Shown: in pieces, positions 1-5,766 of the stretch
Layout of the letters: the number at the start of each line of letters is the position of its first letter
How positions within the stretch are numbered: position 1 is the stretch's first letter
DNA from: a virus
DNA length: 34,446 nt
IMG/VR virus record: IMGVR_UViG_3300029915_000091
Location: 1 to 34,446 of that record
Reading direction: 5' to 3' (one strand)
The notes under the pieces: generated by a model
What the model was told of the DNA's origin: nothing
Database searches by the model: none
The model's input: the letters and a program-made list of their open reading frames with translations, nothing else
Program-made: the position numbers and the translations under genes

Positions 1-2
1 GT

Positions 3-716
3 ACTGGATGGAAGAAAGACGGATTCGGCGGAGAGATGCCTTGTGCTGGAGATCCATCAGTGGGGCAGCCATCCACTCCCCAGCCTTATGTTTTGGATTC
101 AGGTGGCGACGAAGCGGCGGTAAAACTCTTAGAACCAAAGGCTCACATTGGCTGGTATAAATCATCTAAACAGTGTGCGGTGTTTGGTGATAATCGCGGC
201 ATCGAGTGGACTGGTCCGATGCTATCGGGATGGCATGACAACGCTGTCGATGCATGGGCGGATGCAGCCTCTTTCCTGCCCTCGCGGTGGATTAATGCAT
301 TGCCAGAGTATCAGCGAAAGTATATTCACGACATAGAGACACAATGCGACCATACGGGGACGCAACAATCCCTAGCGTATATCACAGAACAAAGAGACGC
401 TTTAGCTCTACGAGTTGAAGAATTGCAGTGTGCTGGGGGACGTAGTGAGCCCGCGCAGACGAAAGCGAAGCCCGTACAGCCGGAATGGATGGACGACAAT
501 ATTTTGATTTGCGACCGCCATTCGATCACCTTCACCAAAGAACAGGATGAGTGCTTTGTCTGTACGAATCGCGCACCCTATGAGTTTGAGTCAGCGGAGG
601 AGTGGTCAGAACGTGTTGGGCTTACCAAGGACGGATTCTGGATTGTGCCGTCTATTTCCCTCAGTAAATTTTCTAACCGCTACGCCTCAGAACGTCAGCC
701 CAAGAGGAGGGGATGA
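3..716 (+). CDS. hypothetical phage protein, 5' end outside window
   Basis: The frame is open to the left edge of the window, so the true start may lie upstream; an internal ATG at 36 would give 226 residues. The middle (EYQRKYIHDIETQ to ALRVEELQC) looks helical and coiled-coil-like. Near the C-terminus there is a possible zinc site made of ICDRH and, 15 residues later, CFVC. The stop (714-716) overlaps the ATG of the next gene, indicating translational coupling. I do not recognise a family. It is the first of four tightly overlapping small genes reading rightward. Confidence 0.6.
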   Translation, partial: TGWKKDGFGGEMPCAGDPSVGQPSTPQPYVLDSGGDEAAVKLLEPKAHIGWYKSSKQCAVFGDNRGIEWTGPMLSGWHDNAVDAWADAASFLPSRWINALPEYQRKYIHDIETQCDHTGTQQSLAYITEQRDALALRVEELQCAGGRSEPAQTKAKPVQPEWMDDNILICDRHSITFTKEQDECFVCTNRAPYEFESAEEWSERVGLTKDGFWIVPSISLSKFSNRYASERQPKRRG

Positions 717-1018
717 TGCCTACACAAGATTTAACTAGACGTGACTTTATCTCACAGACCGCCGCAATTGGCATTACGACCGGGCTTTCAGTAGGTGCAG
801 CCCCAAATGATCGTGAATATGAAATTTGCAAGCAGCGTGGTCATGTAGCAACCATTTGGGGAAATACGCATGGTGTAATTTCTTCTCCGGCTGTATTCAC
901 CATTACACCTGATAGGCCAAGTCAGATTGGCTATAATCTGCGGACGGAAACTTCATGGGAAACGTGCTTCTATTGCAAGCGTCAGTTTCGCTTCGTGACA
1001 ACAATGGAAGAACAATGA
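713..1018 (+). CDS. small protein with twin-arginine (Tat)-type N-terminus
   Basis: The product is 101 residues (ATG at 713 or 716, after GAGGAGGGG). The N-terminus reads LTRRDFISQTAAIGITTG followed by LSVGAA: a twin-arginine motif (RRDF), a hydrophobic stretch and an A-x-A-like region, which is the textbook layout of a Tat export signal. The C-terminal part carries a CFYC pair that could bind a metal. The gene overlaps its neighbours at both ends (ATGATG with the upstream stop, ATGA with the downstream start). Phage proteins with a Tat-type signal are uncommon; export is an inference and the function is unknown. Confidence 0.6.
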   Translation: MMPTQDLTRRDFISQTAAIGITTGLSVGAAPNDREYEICKQRGHVATIWGNTHGVISSPAVFTITPDRPSQIGYNLRTETSWETCFYCKRQFRFVTTMEEQ

Positions 1019-1215
1019 GCCAGCCTACACCGCTATGTCCAAAATGCAAGAAACCACTTAAGCGTGTGCGTCAGGGCGCAAATTCCATGCTTAATAATGA
1101 ATATCAGTTCGATGCAGTAAAGGCAGGGGATTGGTTCTGTGAGTGTCACAACAATGAGCGGGGCAATCTCCCGTATGCCTATTTCTGGGATAAAGAAGTT
1201 CAGGAGGAAGTATGA
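1015..1215 (+). CDS. small zinc-ribbon-like protein
   Basis: The start is the ATG overlapping the previous stop (ATGA). The 66-residue product begins MSQPTPLCPKCKKP and has a second half-site WFCECHN, so CPKC...CECH could form a zinc knuckle. The next gene begins MSQPSP, a near-identical N-terminus, and again overlaps by ATGA with an AGGAGG ribosome site inside this gene's end. Function unknown. Confidence 0.65.
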   Translation: MSQPTPLCPKCKKPLKRVRQGANSMLNNEYQFDAVKAGDWFCECHNNERGNLPYAYFWDKEVQEEV

Positions 1216-1556
1216 GCCAGCCTTCACCGCAGGAACAGGAAGTAGAACGGGCACGGGCGTGGTATTTGCCGTGGTACAGACGAACGTATCCGAATAGCAA
1301 AGTCCCCGATGATTTCATTCTGGATAGAGTTAAAACTGACGATGAGTGCTTGTTTACTTACGCCGCCGACTACCACGCCCAAGCCAGCGCAGACATTGCG
1401 GAAAAGATTGTTGACGCTGCTGGTCGATTCTGTGACTCAGAGCCACTGACCATCGACCTTGAAGGATGCACGCATTGCCAAGCTGGAGGAGGCGTGAAAA
1501 AGTTTCTTGACAAATACCTTGAAGTCCGGTATTATAGTAGTTGTAGGGCAACCTAA
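1212..1556 (+). CDS. hypothetical protein whose 3' end runs through a promoter
   Basis: A 114-residue product beginning MSQPSPQEQEVERARAWYLP, with an AGGAGGAAG ribosome site and ATGA overlap with the preceding gene. The body (DDFILDRVKTDDECLFTYAAD; EGCTHCQAGG) looks like a genuine small phage protein. The last ~20 codons are encoded by a TTGACA-N17-TATTAT promoter copy that recurs 188 bp downstream, so the original C-terminus may have been replaced or extended by a promoter-carrying duplication. Function unknown. Confidence 0.6.
   Translation: MSQPSPQEQEVERARAWYLPWYRRTYPNSKVPDDFILDRVKTDDECLFTYAADYHAQASADIAEKIVDAAGRFCDSEPLTIDLEGCTHCQAGGGVKKFLDKYLEVRYYSSCRAT
1507..1535 (+). promoter_or_regulatory. 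sigma70-type promoter P1
   Basis: TTGACA (1507-1512), 17 bases, TATTAT (1530-1535): a near-consensus promoter overlapping the end of the preceding gene. About 29 bases are almost identical to the promoter at 1695-1723. Confidence 0.75.
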
Positions 1557-1694
1557 CGGTGCCACCGGGTGGTCAAACAGGGTAAGGTCTTCGTAAGGTC
1601 TTCGTAAGCTACGAAGGAGTTTGGCAGAAGGTGGAGTCCATCGGCGATGCAGTCGGGCAGGGATTTCTAGATACCTGTGCCCTACAAAAGTTTC

Positions 1695-1723
1695 TTGACA
1701 AATACCTGAAGTCCCGGTATTGT
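1695..1723 (+). promoter_or_regulatory. sigma70-type promoter P2
   Basis: TTGACA (1695-1700), 17 bases, TATTGT (1718-1723). It is a near-copy of P1, including flanking AAAGTTTC upstream and AATACCT in the spacer. It would transcribe the repeat region and the operon from 1961. Confidence 0.75.
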
Positions 1724-1802
1724 AGTACCCAGAAGCAAAATGCGCGCTTACCCACTTCGTGGGCGTAAAGCACGCGACCGTACCGGGAAAGAAAGTGTCC
1801 TC

Positions 1803-1828
1803 CTGCAACGTATGGTGGTAGCGTTGGG
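1803..1828 (+). repeat. 26-base direct repeat, copy 1
   Basis: Identical to 1896-1921 over 26 bases; core CAACGTATGGTGGTAGCGTTG can fold as a CAACG/CGTTG hairpin. A 12-base part, CGTATGGTGGTA, recurs at 14996-15007 upstream of the NAD+ salvage genes. Confidence 0.8.
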
Positions 1829-1895
1829 GACTATATCCAACCACCCGACTTTGCCCTTGAGTGGGCGATAGCGTGGCGCTGCTAAAATGTGCTGA

Positions 1896-1921
1896 CTGCA
1901 ACGTATGGTGGTAGCGTTGGG
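1896..1921 (+). repeat. 26-base direct repeat, copy 2
   Basis: Exact second copy of the 1803-1828 repeat, followed about 40 bases later by the ATG of the PTH2-like gene. Confidence 0.8.
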
Positions 1922-1960
1922 TCTATTAGCCTTCCACCTAATTTAACTTAGGAGCTAGAA

Positions 1961-2317
1961 ATGACGTAGAAGAACCCTTACATTTATGTGTTTGTTAGAC
2001 AAGATTTTCCCAAAGATAATCTTGCTCAACAAATCGTGCAGTCCAACCATGCCACCTTCGAGATGGCAAAACGCCTCACCAACTACGGTGAAATCCCTTC
2101 ACTGGTACTCATCGGTACTCCCGATAAGACCACCCTCGAAGCTATCGCAGAACGTCTCCAGCGTTACGGCATTGACTACGAGGCTTTCTACGAGTCCGAC
2201 AATGGTACGGGTCTCTCCGCCATTGCCACCTACCCCATCACCAAAAATAAGCAGCGTCACGCTCTCGGTATGTATCGTCTCTGGACGGCACAGGAGGCTT
2301 CCTATGCCACAGTCTAA
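1961..2317 (+). CDS. PTH2-like peptidyl-tRNA hydrolase with in-frame TAG at codon 3
   Basis: An AGGAG site six bases upstream points to the ATG at 1961. The frame reads ATG-ACG-TAG and then stays open for 115 more codons. The translation after TAG (KNPYIYVFVRQDFPKDN, QIVQSNHATFEMAKR, IPSLVLIGTPDKTTLEAIAE, then a turn and IATYPI) follows the PTH2 fold: first strand ending VRxDx, a helix with Q...HA, a strand, helix and closing strand. PTH2 enzymes release peptides from peptidyl-tRNA. Full-length product would need UAG readthrough, which the CTA-anticodon tRNAs at 4740 and 4827 could give. The alternative is initiation at GTG 1988, which trims the first strand and has no clear ribosome site. 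The family call is from pattern alone. Confidence 0.6.
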
Positions 2318-2543
2318 AATGGCGTGTCTCTGGTGCCAGCAGCCCATTTACTACTCGTGGGGGGCTAAGGCATGGGCTCACGAGGGCAACCGTCCCTCCA
2401 AGGTCGCTGCCCAGAGAGGTATGCGGGGCTGTCTTCCGTCCACGTGGGCGAAGTGGATTCCCTGCGAAGATGCGGAGGGGAGACTCATCGGCAAAGATGC
2501 CACCTACGAACCCGAACCCAACACCGAAGGAGTTGGAATATGA
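2304..2543 (+). CDS. small zinc-ribbon-like protein
   Basis: Start ATG 2304 follows CAGGAGG and overlaps the end of the PTH2-like gene by 14 bases; a second in-frame ATG lies at 2319. The 79-residue product has CLWCQQPI near the N-terminus, a likely half zinc site, and charged, tryptophan-rich sequence after it. Its stop overlaps the next start (ATGA at 2540). Function unknown; second gene of the coupled operon 1961-3686. Confidence 0.6.
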   Translation: MPQSKMACLWCQQPIYYSWGAKAWAHEGNRPSKVAAQRGMRGCLPSTWAKWIPCEDAEGRLIGKDATYEPEPNTEGVGI

Positions 2544-3040
2544 CTATCACACTGAAGGAACCCACACAGCCGTTGGTGCTGCTGGATACGGATAGGAACA
2601 AACGTTTGATGGCTTTGCAGGGTTACATCATGCTCATCAAGAAACCGAACGACCCGCAGCTTTACGGTCCGGTGGAGAACTCATTCAGCCTCGGTGTGGA
2701 GCCCAACCGTACCTTCTTTTTCTGGACGAGTCTGGCCATGGGCATTGACGGCTGGGCTTGGGTGAACGAAGATGTAGCCTATTGGAAGAAGCAGTACCCG
2801 GATTGGGAGTTCACTATCTATGACGCCCGCGACGAGGCTATTCCTGTGACCCTTAATTGGGAACTGTGGCTCGATGCTCATGAACGGTCTAGCGAGACGC
2901 TCAGCGGCATCAAGAACAAGCACGAAGCCCGTAATCTCCGCTTCACGCCGAAGGGTACGATAGACAGCCGAAAGGTTGCTCCAGCCCTGAAGATGAACAT
3001 CACGACTTACTCACTGAAGCAGCCCAAGGAGGCTCTATGA
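2540..3040 (+). CDS. hypothetical phage protein
   Basis: The start is the ATG at 2540 overlapping the previous stop. The 166-residue product begins MTITLKEPTQPLVLLDTD. It includes an aromatic stretch (TFFFWTSLAMGIDGWAWV) and many acidic residues, with no motif I can assign. It ends in an ATGA overlap with the coiled-coil gene at 3037, so it is co-translated in the operon. Confidence 0.6.
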   Translation: MTITLKEPTQPLVLLDTDRNKRLMALQGYIMLIKKPNDPQLYGPVENSFSLGVEPNRTFFFWTSLAMGIDGWAWVNEDVAYWKKQYPDWEFTIYDARDEAIPVTLNWELWLDAHERSSETLSGIKNKHEARNLRFTPKGTIDSRKVAPALKMNITTYSLKQPKEAL

Positions 3041-3510
3041 ACACCACACCGACACCCGGCATTGAACTTTTGATTCGCACCGACGCACTCCGCAAGATTC
3101 TTAACGACGACCCGGACACCCGTCTCAAGCTTCAGAGCATGGCGTGTGAGAAGATTGCCGAGGAGCTTAAACGCAAGGCCATTTCTCAGTTTGAGCCGCA
3201 GATACAGAGCATCATCAACAAGGCGATTGCTGACTGCAACATGACGCTCGCCAGCAAGTACAAGTTCCCGGCAGAAGCCAAGGCCATTATCGAGGAGCTG
3301 GCGAAGGAGAACGTGCAGACCTACTTCAAAGCGGAAATCAAACGCTGGGAAGCTACCATCAACGAGTTCTTCGCCGCCAAGCAAGCTGAGGCCAACGCAC
3401 AGACTGAGGCCAAAGTCATGGAGACTATCGAGAAGATGCGTCCCTTGATTCGCCAACAGGCTCGTGAGGAGTTCATCGCCACGCTTGAAGCCGTGCAGGG
3501 GGCAAAATGA
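3037..3510 (+). CDS. helical, coiled-coil-rich hypothetical protein
   Basis: The 157-residue product (MNTTPTPGIELLIRTDALR...) is almost wholly predicted helix, with a heptad-like charged stretch from about residue 85 to the end (IIEELAKENVQTYFKAEIKR; KQAEANAQTEAKVMETIEK). It is coupled to both neighbours: ATGA with the gene before it, and the ATGACGTAG start of the next gene sits on its stop. No family recognised; it could be a scaffold or assembly protein. Confidence 0.6.
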   Translation: MNTTPTPGIELLIRTDALRKILNDDPDTRLKLQSMACEKIAEELKRKAISQFEPQIQSIINKAIADCNMTLASKYKFPAEAKAIIEELAKENVQTYFKAEIKRWEATINEFFAAKQAEANAQTEAKVMETIEKMRPLIRQQAREEFIATLEAVQGAK

Positions 3511-3686
3511 CGTAGGTGGAAGAGAACCTCAAGCGGCTGGCCGAAGCGTTAATCAGTAGGGCATTTGTCTCCCACCGGGAGTATGAGGAATGCCGCTATT
3601 GTCGGGATACACAGAACGGGATGCAGGACATTGAGCATGATAGTGAATGCCCGGTACTCCTAGCCCAGGAGATACTCAGGGAATAA
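3507..3686 (+). CDS. small CxxC protein with in-frame TAG at codon 3
   Basis: The frame starts ATG-ACG-TAG, exactly as the PTH2-like gene does, and then continues open for 56 codons to TAA at 3684-3686. The ATG overlaps the preceding stop (ATGA) and follows CAGGGGG. The peptide after TAG (VEENLKRLAEALISRAF, then ECRYCRDTQ and IEHDSECP) has a convincing C-x2-C...H...C zinc arrangement and an amphipathic N-terminal helix, so it looks truly coding. Expression could use UAG readthrough or a GTG directly after the TAG (3516). Last gene of the operon. Confidence 0.6.
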
Positions 3687-3687
3687 A

Positions 3688-3738
3688 AATACGGTACACT
3701 CCGAAAGAGATTGACGAATCCTCGGAGTGTACCGTATT
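3688..3738 (+). promoter_or_regulatory. 17-bp perfect inverted repeat overlapping a promoter
   Basis: AATACGGTACACTCCGA (3688-3704) is perfectly complementary to TCGGAGTGTACCGTATT (3722-3738), separated by 17 bases. The loop contains TTGACG (-35) and the right arm runs into TATTAT (-10), so promoter and repeat overlap. There is no U-run for an intrinsic terminator. It could be an operator for a dimeric repressor, or a hairpin ending the upstream operon. Confidence 0.6.
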
Positions 3739-3740
3739 AT
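3711..3740 (+). promoter_or_regulatory. sigma70-type promoter inside the inverted repeat
   Basis: TTGACG (3711-3716), 18 bases, TATTAT (3735-3740). The right arm of the 17-bp inverted repeat fills the spacer. It drives the gene at 3814 through a leader containing the first CRISPR-repeat-like hairpin. Confidence 0.55.
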
Positions 3741-3775
3741 CTATTTGTATGCAGCGGCTGGGTCGGGGATGCAAA

Positions 3776-3813
3776 GTTACATCCCCTGTAAATTTTGGGG
3801 GGCTGATTGAAAT
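3776..3813 (+). repeat. CRISPR-repeat-like hairpin element, copy A
   Basis: It starts GTTACATCCCC, has a ten-base A/T loop, then GGGG and ends GATTGAAAT directly before the ATG at 3814. Compared with copies B to E the ends and the CCCC/GGGG stem are kept while the loop differs completely, as expected for a conserved RNA structure. Confidence 0.7.
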
Positions 3814-4179
3814 ATGAGTACATCGGATACGACTACAAACGAAAATGTTACAGATTGGACAGCCCTCTACCAGCCGGTGATCGCACCGGGCGGACGGACG
3901 AATCCCTCTAAGAGTGGCTTCGCTACTAGAGAAGAGGCGATGGCGTACGCCCTTGACGACATGTGTGACACATGCAAGGAGGAGCGGCGGAAGGCTCTGG
4001 CCGGGGAAGAGCAGGATGAGGAGTTCGAGTTCCGTCCATTGAAGTACCCCGGCTGTTTCTACGAATGGCTATTTGTACCCACCAGCAGCCTCGACAAACC
4101 ATACGAAGAAATAATGGAAGACGCAGGTTGGAAATTGGTGTACAGCAAGATACCTGAACAGAAAGAGGACACCAAGTGA
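3814..4179 (+). CDS. hypothetical acidic phage protein
   Basis: The 121-residue product begins MSTSDTTTNENVTDWTALYQ. It contains MCDTCKEE (possible metal half-site) and a DEEFEFRPLKYPGCFYEWLF segment. The start codon abuts the hairpin repeat, whose G-run (3797-3802) is the only candidate ribosome site, so folding of the repeat would be expected to hide it. The stop overlaps a GTG start (GTGA) of a small membrane protein. Function unknown. Confidence 0.7.
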   Translation: MSTSDTTTNENVTDWTALYQPVIAPGGRTNPSKSGFATREEAMAYALDDMCDTCKEERRKALAGEEQDEEFEFRPLKYPGCFYEWLFVPTSSLDKPYEEIMEDAGWKLVYSKIPEQKEDTK

Positions 4180-4322
4180 TCGCACAGGCTCTTTTGGCGA
4201 GGCAAGCCCAGTTCGATACTTACGAGGCGTGGGTACTGATGGGTATCGGATTCTTCCTGCTCCTCTCGGCGTACTTCATCAACAAGTTTCGTAAGAAATT
4301 CGTGGCAGTAAATAATTTGTAG
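4176..4322 (+). CDS. small single-span membrane protein
   Basis: A 48-residue product from the GTG at 4176, which overlaps the preceding stop (GTGA). It has a polar N-terminus, one hydrophobic segment (AWVLMGIGFFLLLSAYFI) and a basic tail (NKFRKKF), giving an N-out/C-in single-span prediction by the positive-inside rule. Its TAG stop lies inside the TAGACA box of the next promoter. It could act on the host envelope or in lysis control, but nothing specific shows that. Confidence 0.55.
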   Translation: MIAQALLARQAQFDTYEAWVLMGIGFFLLLSAYFINKFRKKFVAVNNL

Positions 4323-4349
4323 ACAAACTGGGTTAGCCCTGGGTATTAT
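4320..4349 (+). promoter_or_regulatory. sigma70-type promoter (TAGACA class)
   Basis: TAGACA (4320-4325), 18 bases, TATTAT (4344-4349), preceded by AATTTG as in two other promoters (7863, 10298). It would drive the gene at 4458 and the two tRNAs behind it. Confidence 0.6.
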
Positions 4350-4457
4350 AGCTTCTTAGCGGGTCACAATCGGTATGGGTTGGATAGCAGCAGCCCAGTC
4401 TGATGATGGTACACGGAGACCGACTGACGGAAGTCGAGGCTCGAAGGGAGCAGCAAA

Positions 4458-4733
4458 TTGCCCATAAAGAAACATAAACCCATCGCGGAAGCGGAGCACG
4501 GGTCTGACTACCAGAAAATTCTGGATGCACAGGCGAGTCAGATAAACGACCAGCTCAAAGGTGGGCTGAAGGTTTGCCATATACACTTCGCTGGTTCGAC
4601 CAAGGTTCGCATTATCGCTGCCCGAGTGAAGAACGACGAGCTACAGGGTCTGCCAATGTACGCTGCGAGGCACAAGGAAGATGAGGGGTTCTGGCACACC
4701 ATCCCAACCGGGAGTCGTATCGACATCAGCTAA
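4458..4733 (+). CDS. hypothetical protein upstream of the suppressor tRNAs
   Basis: A TTG at 4458 with GAAGGGAG eight bases upstream gives 91 residues (first residues MPIKKHKPIAEAEHG). The sequence is soluble and mixed alpha/beta in look (GLKVCHIHFAGSTKVRIIAA). It ends only six bases before the first tRNA, so it is probably co-transcribed with the tRNAs from the promoter at 4320. Function unknown. Confidence 0.55.
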   Translation: MPIKKHKPIAEAEHGSDYQKILDAQASQINDQLKGGLKVCHIHFAGSTKVRIIAARVKNDELQGLPMYAARHKEDEGFWHTIPTGSRIDIS

Positions 4734-4739
4734 TAAGCC

Positions 4740-4815
4740 GCGCCCGTGTACGTAGCGATTAACGTAGCGGTCTCTAAAACCGAACACGAGAGTTTGAATC
4801 TCTCCGGGCGCACCA
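4740..4815 (+). tRNA. putative amber-suppressor tRNA (anticodon CTA), first of two
   Basis: The acceptor stem GCGCCCG/CGGGCGC is perfect, followed by encoded ACCA; the T arm is GAGAG-TTTGAAT-CTCTC. The anticodon arm GCGGT-CTCTAAA-ACCGA has four good pairs and a G-A at the base; the loop CTCTAAA has T33, CTA at 34-36 (4774-4776) and A37, the same loop as the classical tyrosine amber suppressor. The D arm TACG/CGTA is unusual (no GG pair in the loop, no base 26). It is class I with discriminator A. The charged amino acid cannot be told. Confidence 0.65.
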
Positions 4816-4826
4816 ACCTTAATAAT

Positions 4827-4901
4827 GCCCCCGTAGCTCAGTGGCAGAGCCAGCACTTCTAAATTGCTAGGTCGTGGGTCCGATTCCCACCGGGGGTTCC
4901 A
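4827..4901 (+). tRNA. putative amber-suppressor tRNA (anticodon CTA), second of two
   Basis: It fits standard tRNA geometry: acceptor GCCCCCG/CGGGGGT, D arm GCTC-AGTGGCA-GAGC, variable loop AGGTC, T arm GTGGG-TCCGATT-CCCAC, encoded CCA. Anticodon arm AGCAC-TTCTAAA-TTGCT has four pairs and a C-T mismatch next to the loop; T33 is present and bases 34-36 are CTA (4859-4861). Moving the loop one base to read TCT (Arg) destroys the stem, so CTA is preferred. Lies 11 bases after the first suppressor. Confidence 0.65.
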
Positions 4902-4933
4902 AAGTTTAGGAGTGCGATACTAGCGAGGAGAAC

Positions 4934-5290
4934 ATGATTAAGGATATCCCCCCCGGCCAGCGACTGCTGAAGTTGGGATGCAAACCGATTGACCGTCATA
5001 ATTTGGTGGAACTATTGGGTGACACCTCCGACCAGCAGAATAGGGCACTGACCGAGCGGATGTTGGCTGAGGCGAAGGCTAAAAATCCCGGTGTTGAAGT
5101 CCGTGTGGTGGATGAAGTGGATGAATACGATCATCGAGCGAACTACATTTTTATCGCTCGTGAGCGGGACTTTGTCTGGTACATCTCAATTTCTCGTTTA
5201 GTGTGGCATTCATCACCACGCCTTGCTCAGAACCTCCAGCTTGCTCTTGGCCCAGCCGCCCAGCCACCGATATCGCGGCTATCATTGTGA
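4934..5290 (+). CDS. hypothetical phage protein
   Basis: ATG 4934 follows GCGAGGAGAAC. The 118-residue product begins MIKDIPPGQRLLKLGCKPID and includes LTERMLAEAKAKNPGVEVRV. The last ~25 residues are low-complexity, while the next frame over a shared region (about 5268-5356) reads TDIAAIIVNLGRSGSGLAGR and on to a TAG, so a late frameshift is possible. Function unknown. Confidence 0.55.
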   Translation: MIKDIPPGQRLLKLGCKPIDRHNLVELLGDTSDQQNRALTERMLAEAKAKNPGVEVRVVDEVDEYDHRANYIFIARERDFVWYISISRLVWHSSPRLAQNLQLALGPAAQPPISRLSL

Positions 5291-5385
5291 ACTTGGGTAG
5301 AAGCGGTAGCGGTCTGGCTGGTCGGCGTCTGGCACATCTTCTGGTGGGCACATTCTAGCCGATGGAAAAATAATTCAGAAATGAA

Positions 5386-5415
5386 TTGACAGAAATTGCA
5401 AAAGCTGGGTATTAT
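5386..5415 (+). promoter_or_regulatory. sigma70-type promoter for a structured leader RNA
   Basis: TTGACA (5386-5391), 18 bases, TATTAT (5410-5415). The transcript would begin near 5422 and run through four predicted stems to a 30-residue gene and a terminator at 5767. Confidence 0.65.
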
Positions 5416-5421
5416 ATAACA

Positions 5422-5654
5422 GTGGACAATGGAGCTGACAGTTTCTAGTCTACATACCCAGTCGCCATGATTTTGAACCAGTCCCGGCGAGGCTTAGGGA
5501 AATCTGAGACTGGGTGCCAAGTGAGGGGCGGGTTAACGCCCACCCCTTGCACCATGTGGGTGGTTGATGAAAGTCAGCCACCCACACCAAATACCTCTAG
5601 CCCCAGTTACATCCCCGGAAGGTATCGGGGTTCGATTGAAATAAAAGAGAGAAA
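5422..5654 (+). ncRNA. structured leader / possible small RNA
   Basis: Between the promoter and the next start codon the RNA can form: an 8-bp closing stem ACCCAGTC/GACTGGGT (5456-5463 with 5508-5515), a G/C-rich hairpin (5521-5552), a hairpin with arms TGTGGGTGG and CCACCCACA (5555-5563 with 5578-5586), and the CRISPR-repeat-like hairpin copy B (5606-5642). No credible gene overlaps it. The layout suits a regulatory leader or a processed small RNA. Confidence 0.5.
5606..5642 (+). repeat. CRISPR-repeat-like hairpin element, copy B
   Basis: GTTACATCCCC, loop GGAAGGTAT, CGGGG, then TTCGATTGAAAT; ends and stem match copy C at 19136. It lies 12 bases before the ATG at 5655. Confidence 0.75.
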
Positions 5655-5747
5655 ATGACGCAATCGACGCAAACCCGAATTACCACAACGACTACCACCA
5701 TTATTGGTGGAGGCGGCGGGATTCTGCGCGAGGGTTTGGACAACTAA
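5655..5747 (+). CDS. 30-residue Thr/Gly-rich peptide
   Basis: ATG 5655 to TAA 5745-5747. The peptide begins MTQSTQTR, has a run of six threonines and five glycines (TTTTTTIIGGGGG) and ends ILREGLDN. It has its own promoter, structured leader and terminator, which argues that it is expressed. It starts ATG-ACG-CAA (MTQ), whereas two other genes start ATG-ACG-TAG; this hints that TAG stands where Gln would be. Function unknown. Confidence 0.5.
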   Translation: MTQSTQTRITTTTTTIIGGGGGILREGLDN

Positions 5748-5766
5748 GTCCAACAAGCGCTAATTC

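Larger units (their letters stand above)
1557..1960 (+). other. gene-free leader region with duplicated promoters, hairpins and repeats
   Basis: About 400 bases without a convincing gene on either strand. It holds a tandem TAAGGTCTTCG pair (around 1580-1607) running into a CTTCGTA/TACGAAG hairpin, the second promoter, a hairpin with arms TTACCCAC and GTGGGcGTAA (around 1750-1772), and two copies of a 26-base repeat. It ends just before the AGGAG ribosome site of the PTH2-like gene at 1961. It could be a long structured leader or the template of small RNAs. Confidence 0.6.

Noticed and set aside
1437-1901. 154-codon open frame on the minus strand
   Set aside because: It covers the repeat/promoter block and the end of a plus-strand gene, has no ribosome site, and its translation is low in quality; the bases are better explained as a structured leader.
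5467-5658. 63-codon open frame on the plus strand
   Set aside because: It runs through several hairpins and the repeated element, lacks a ribosome site and ends inside the leader of the 5655 gene.
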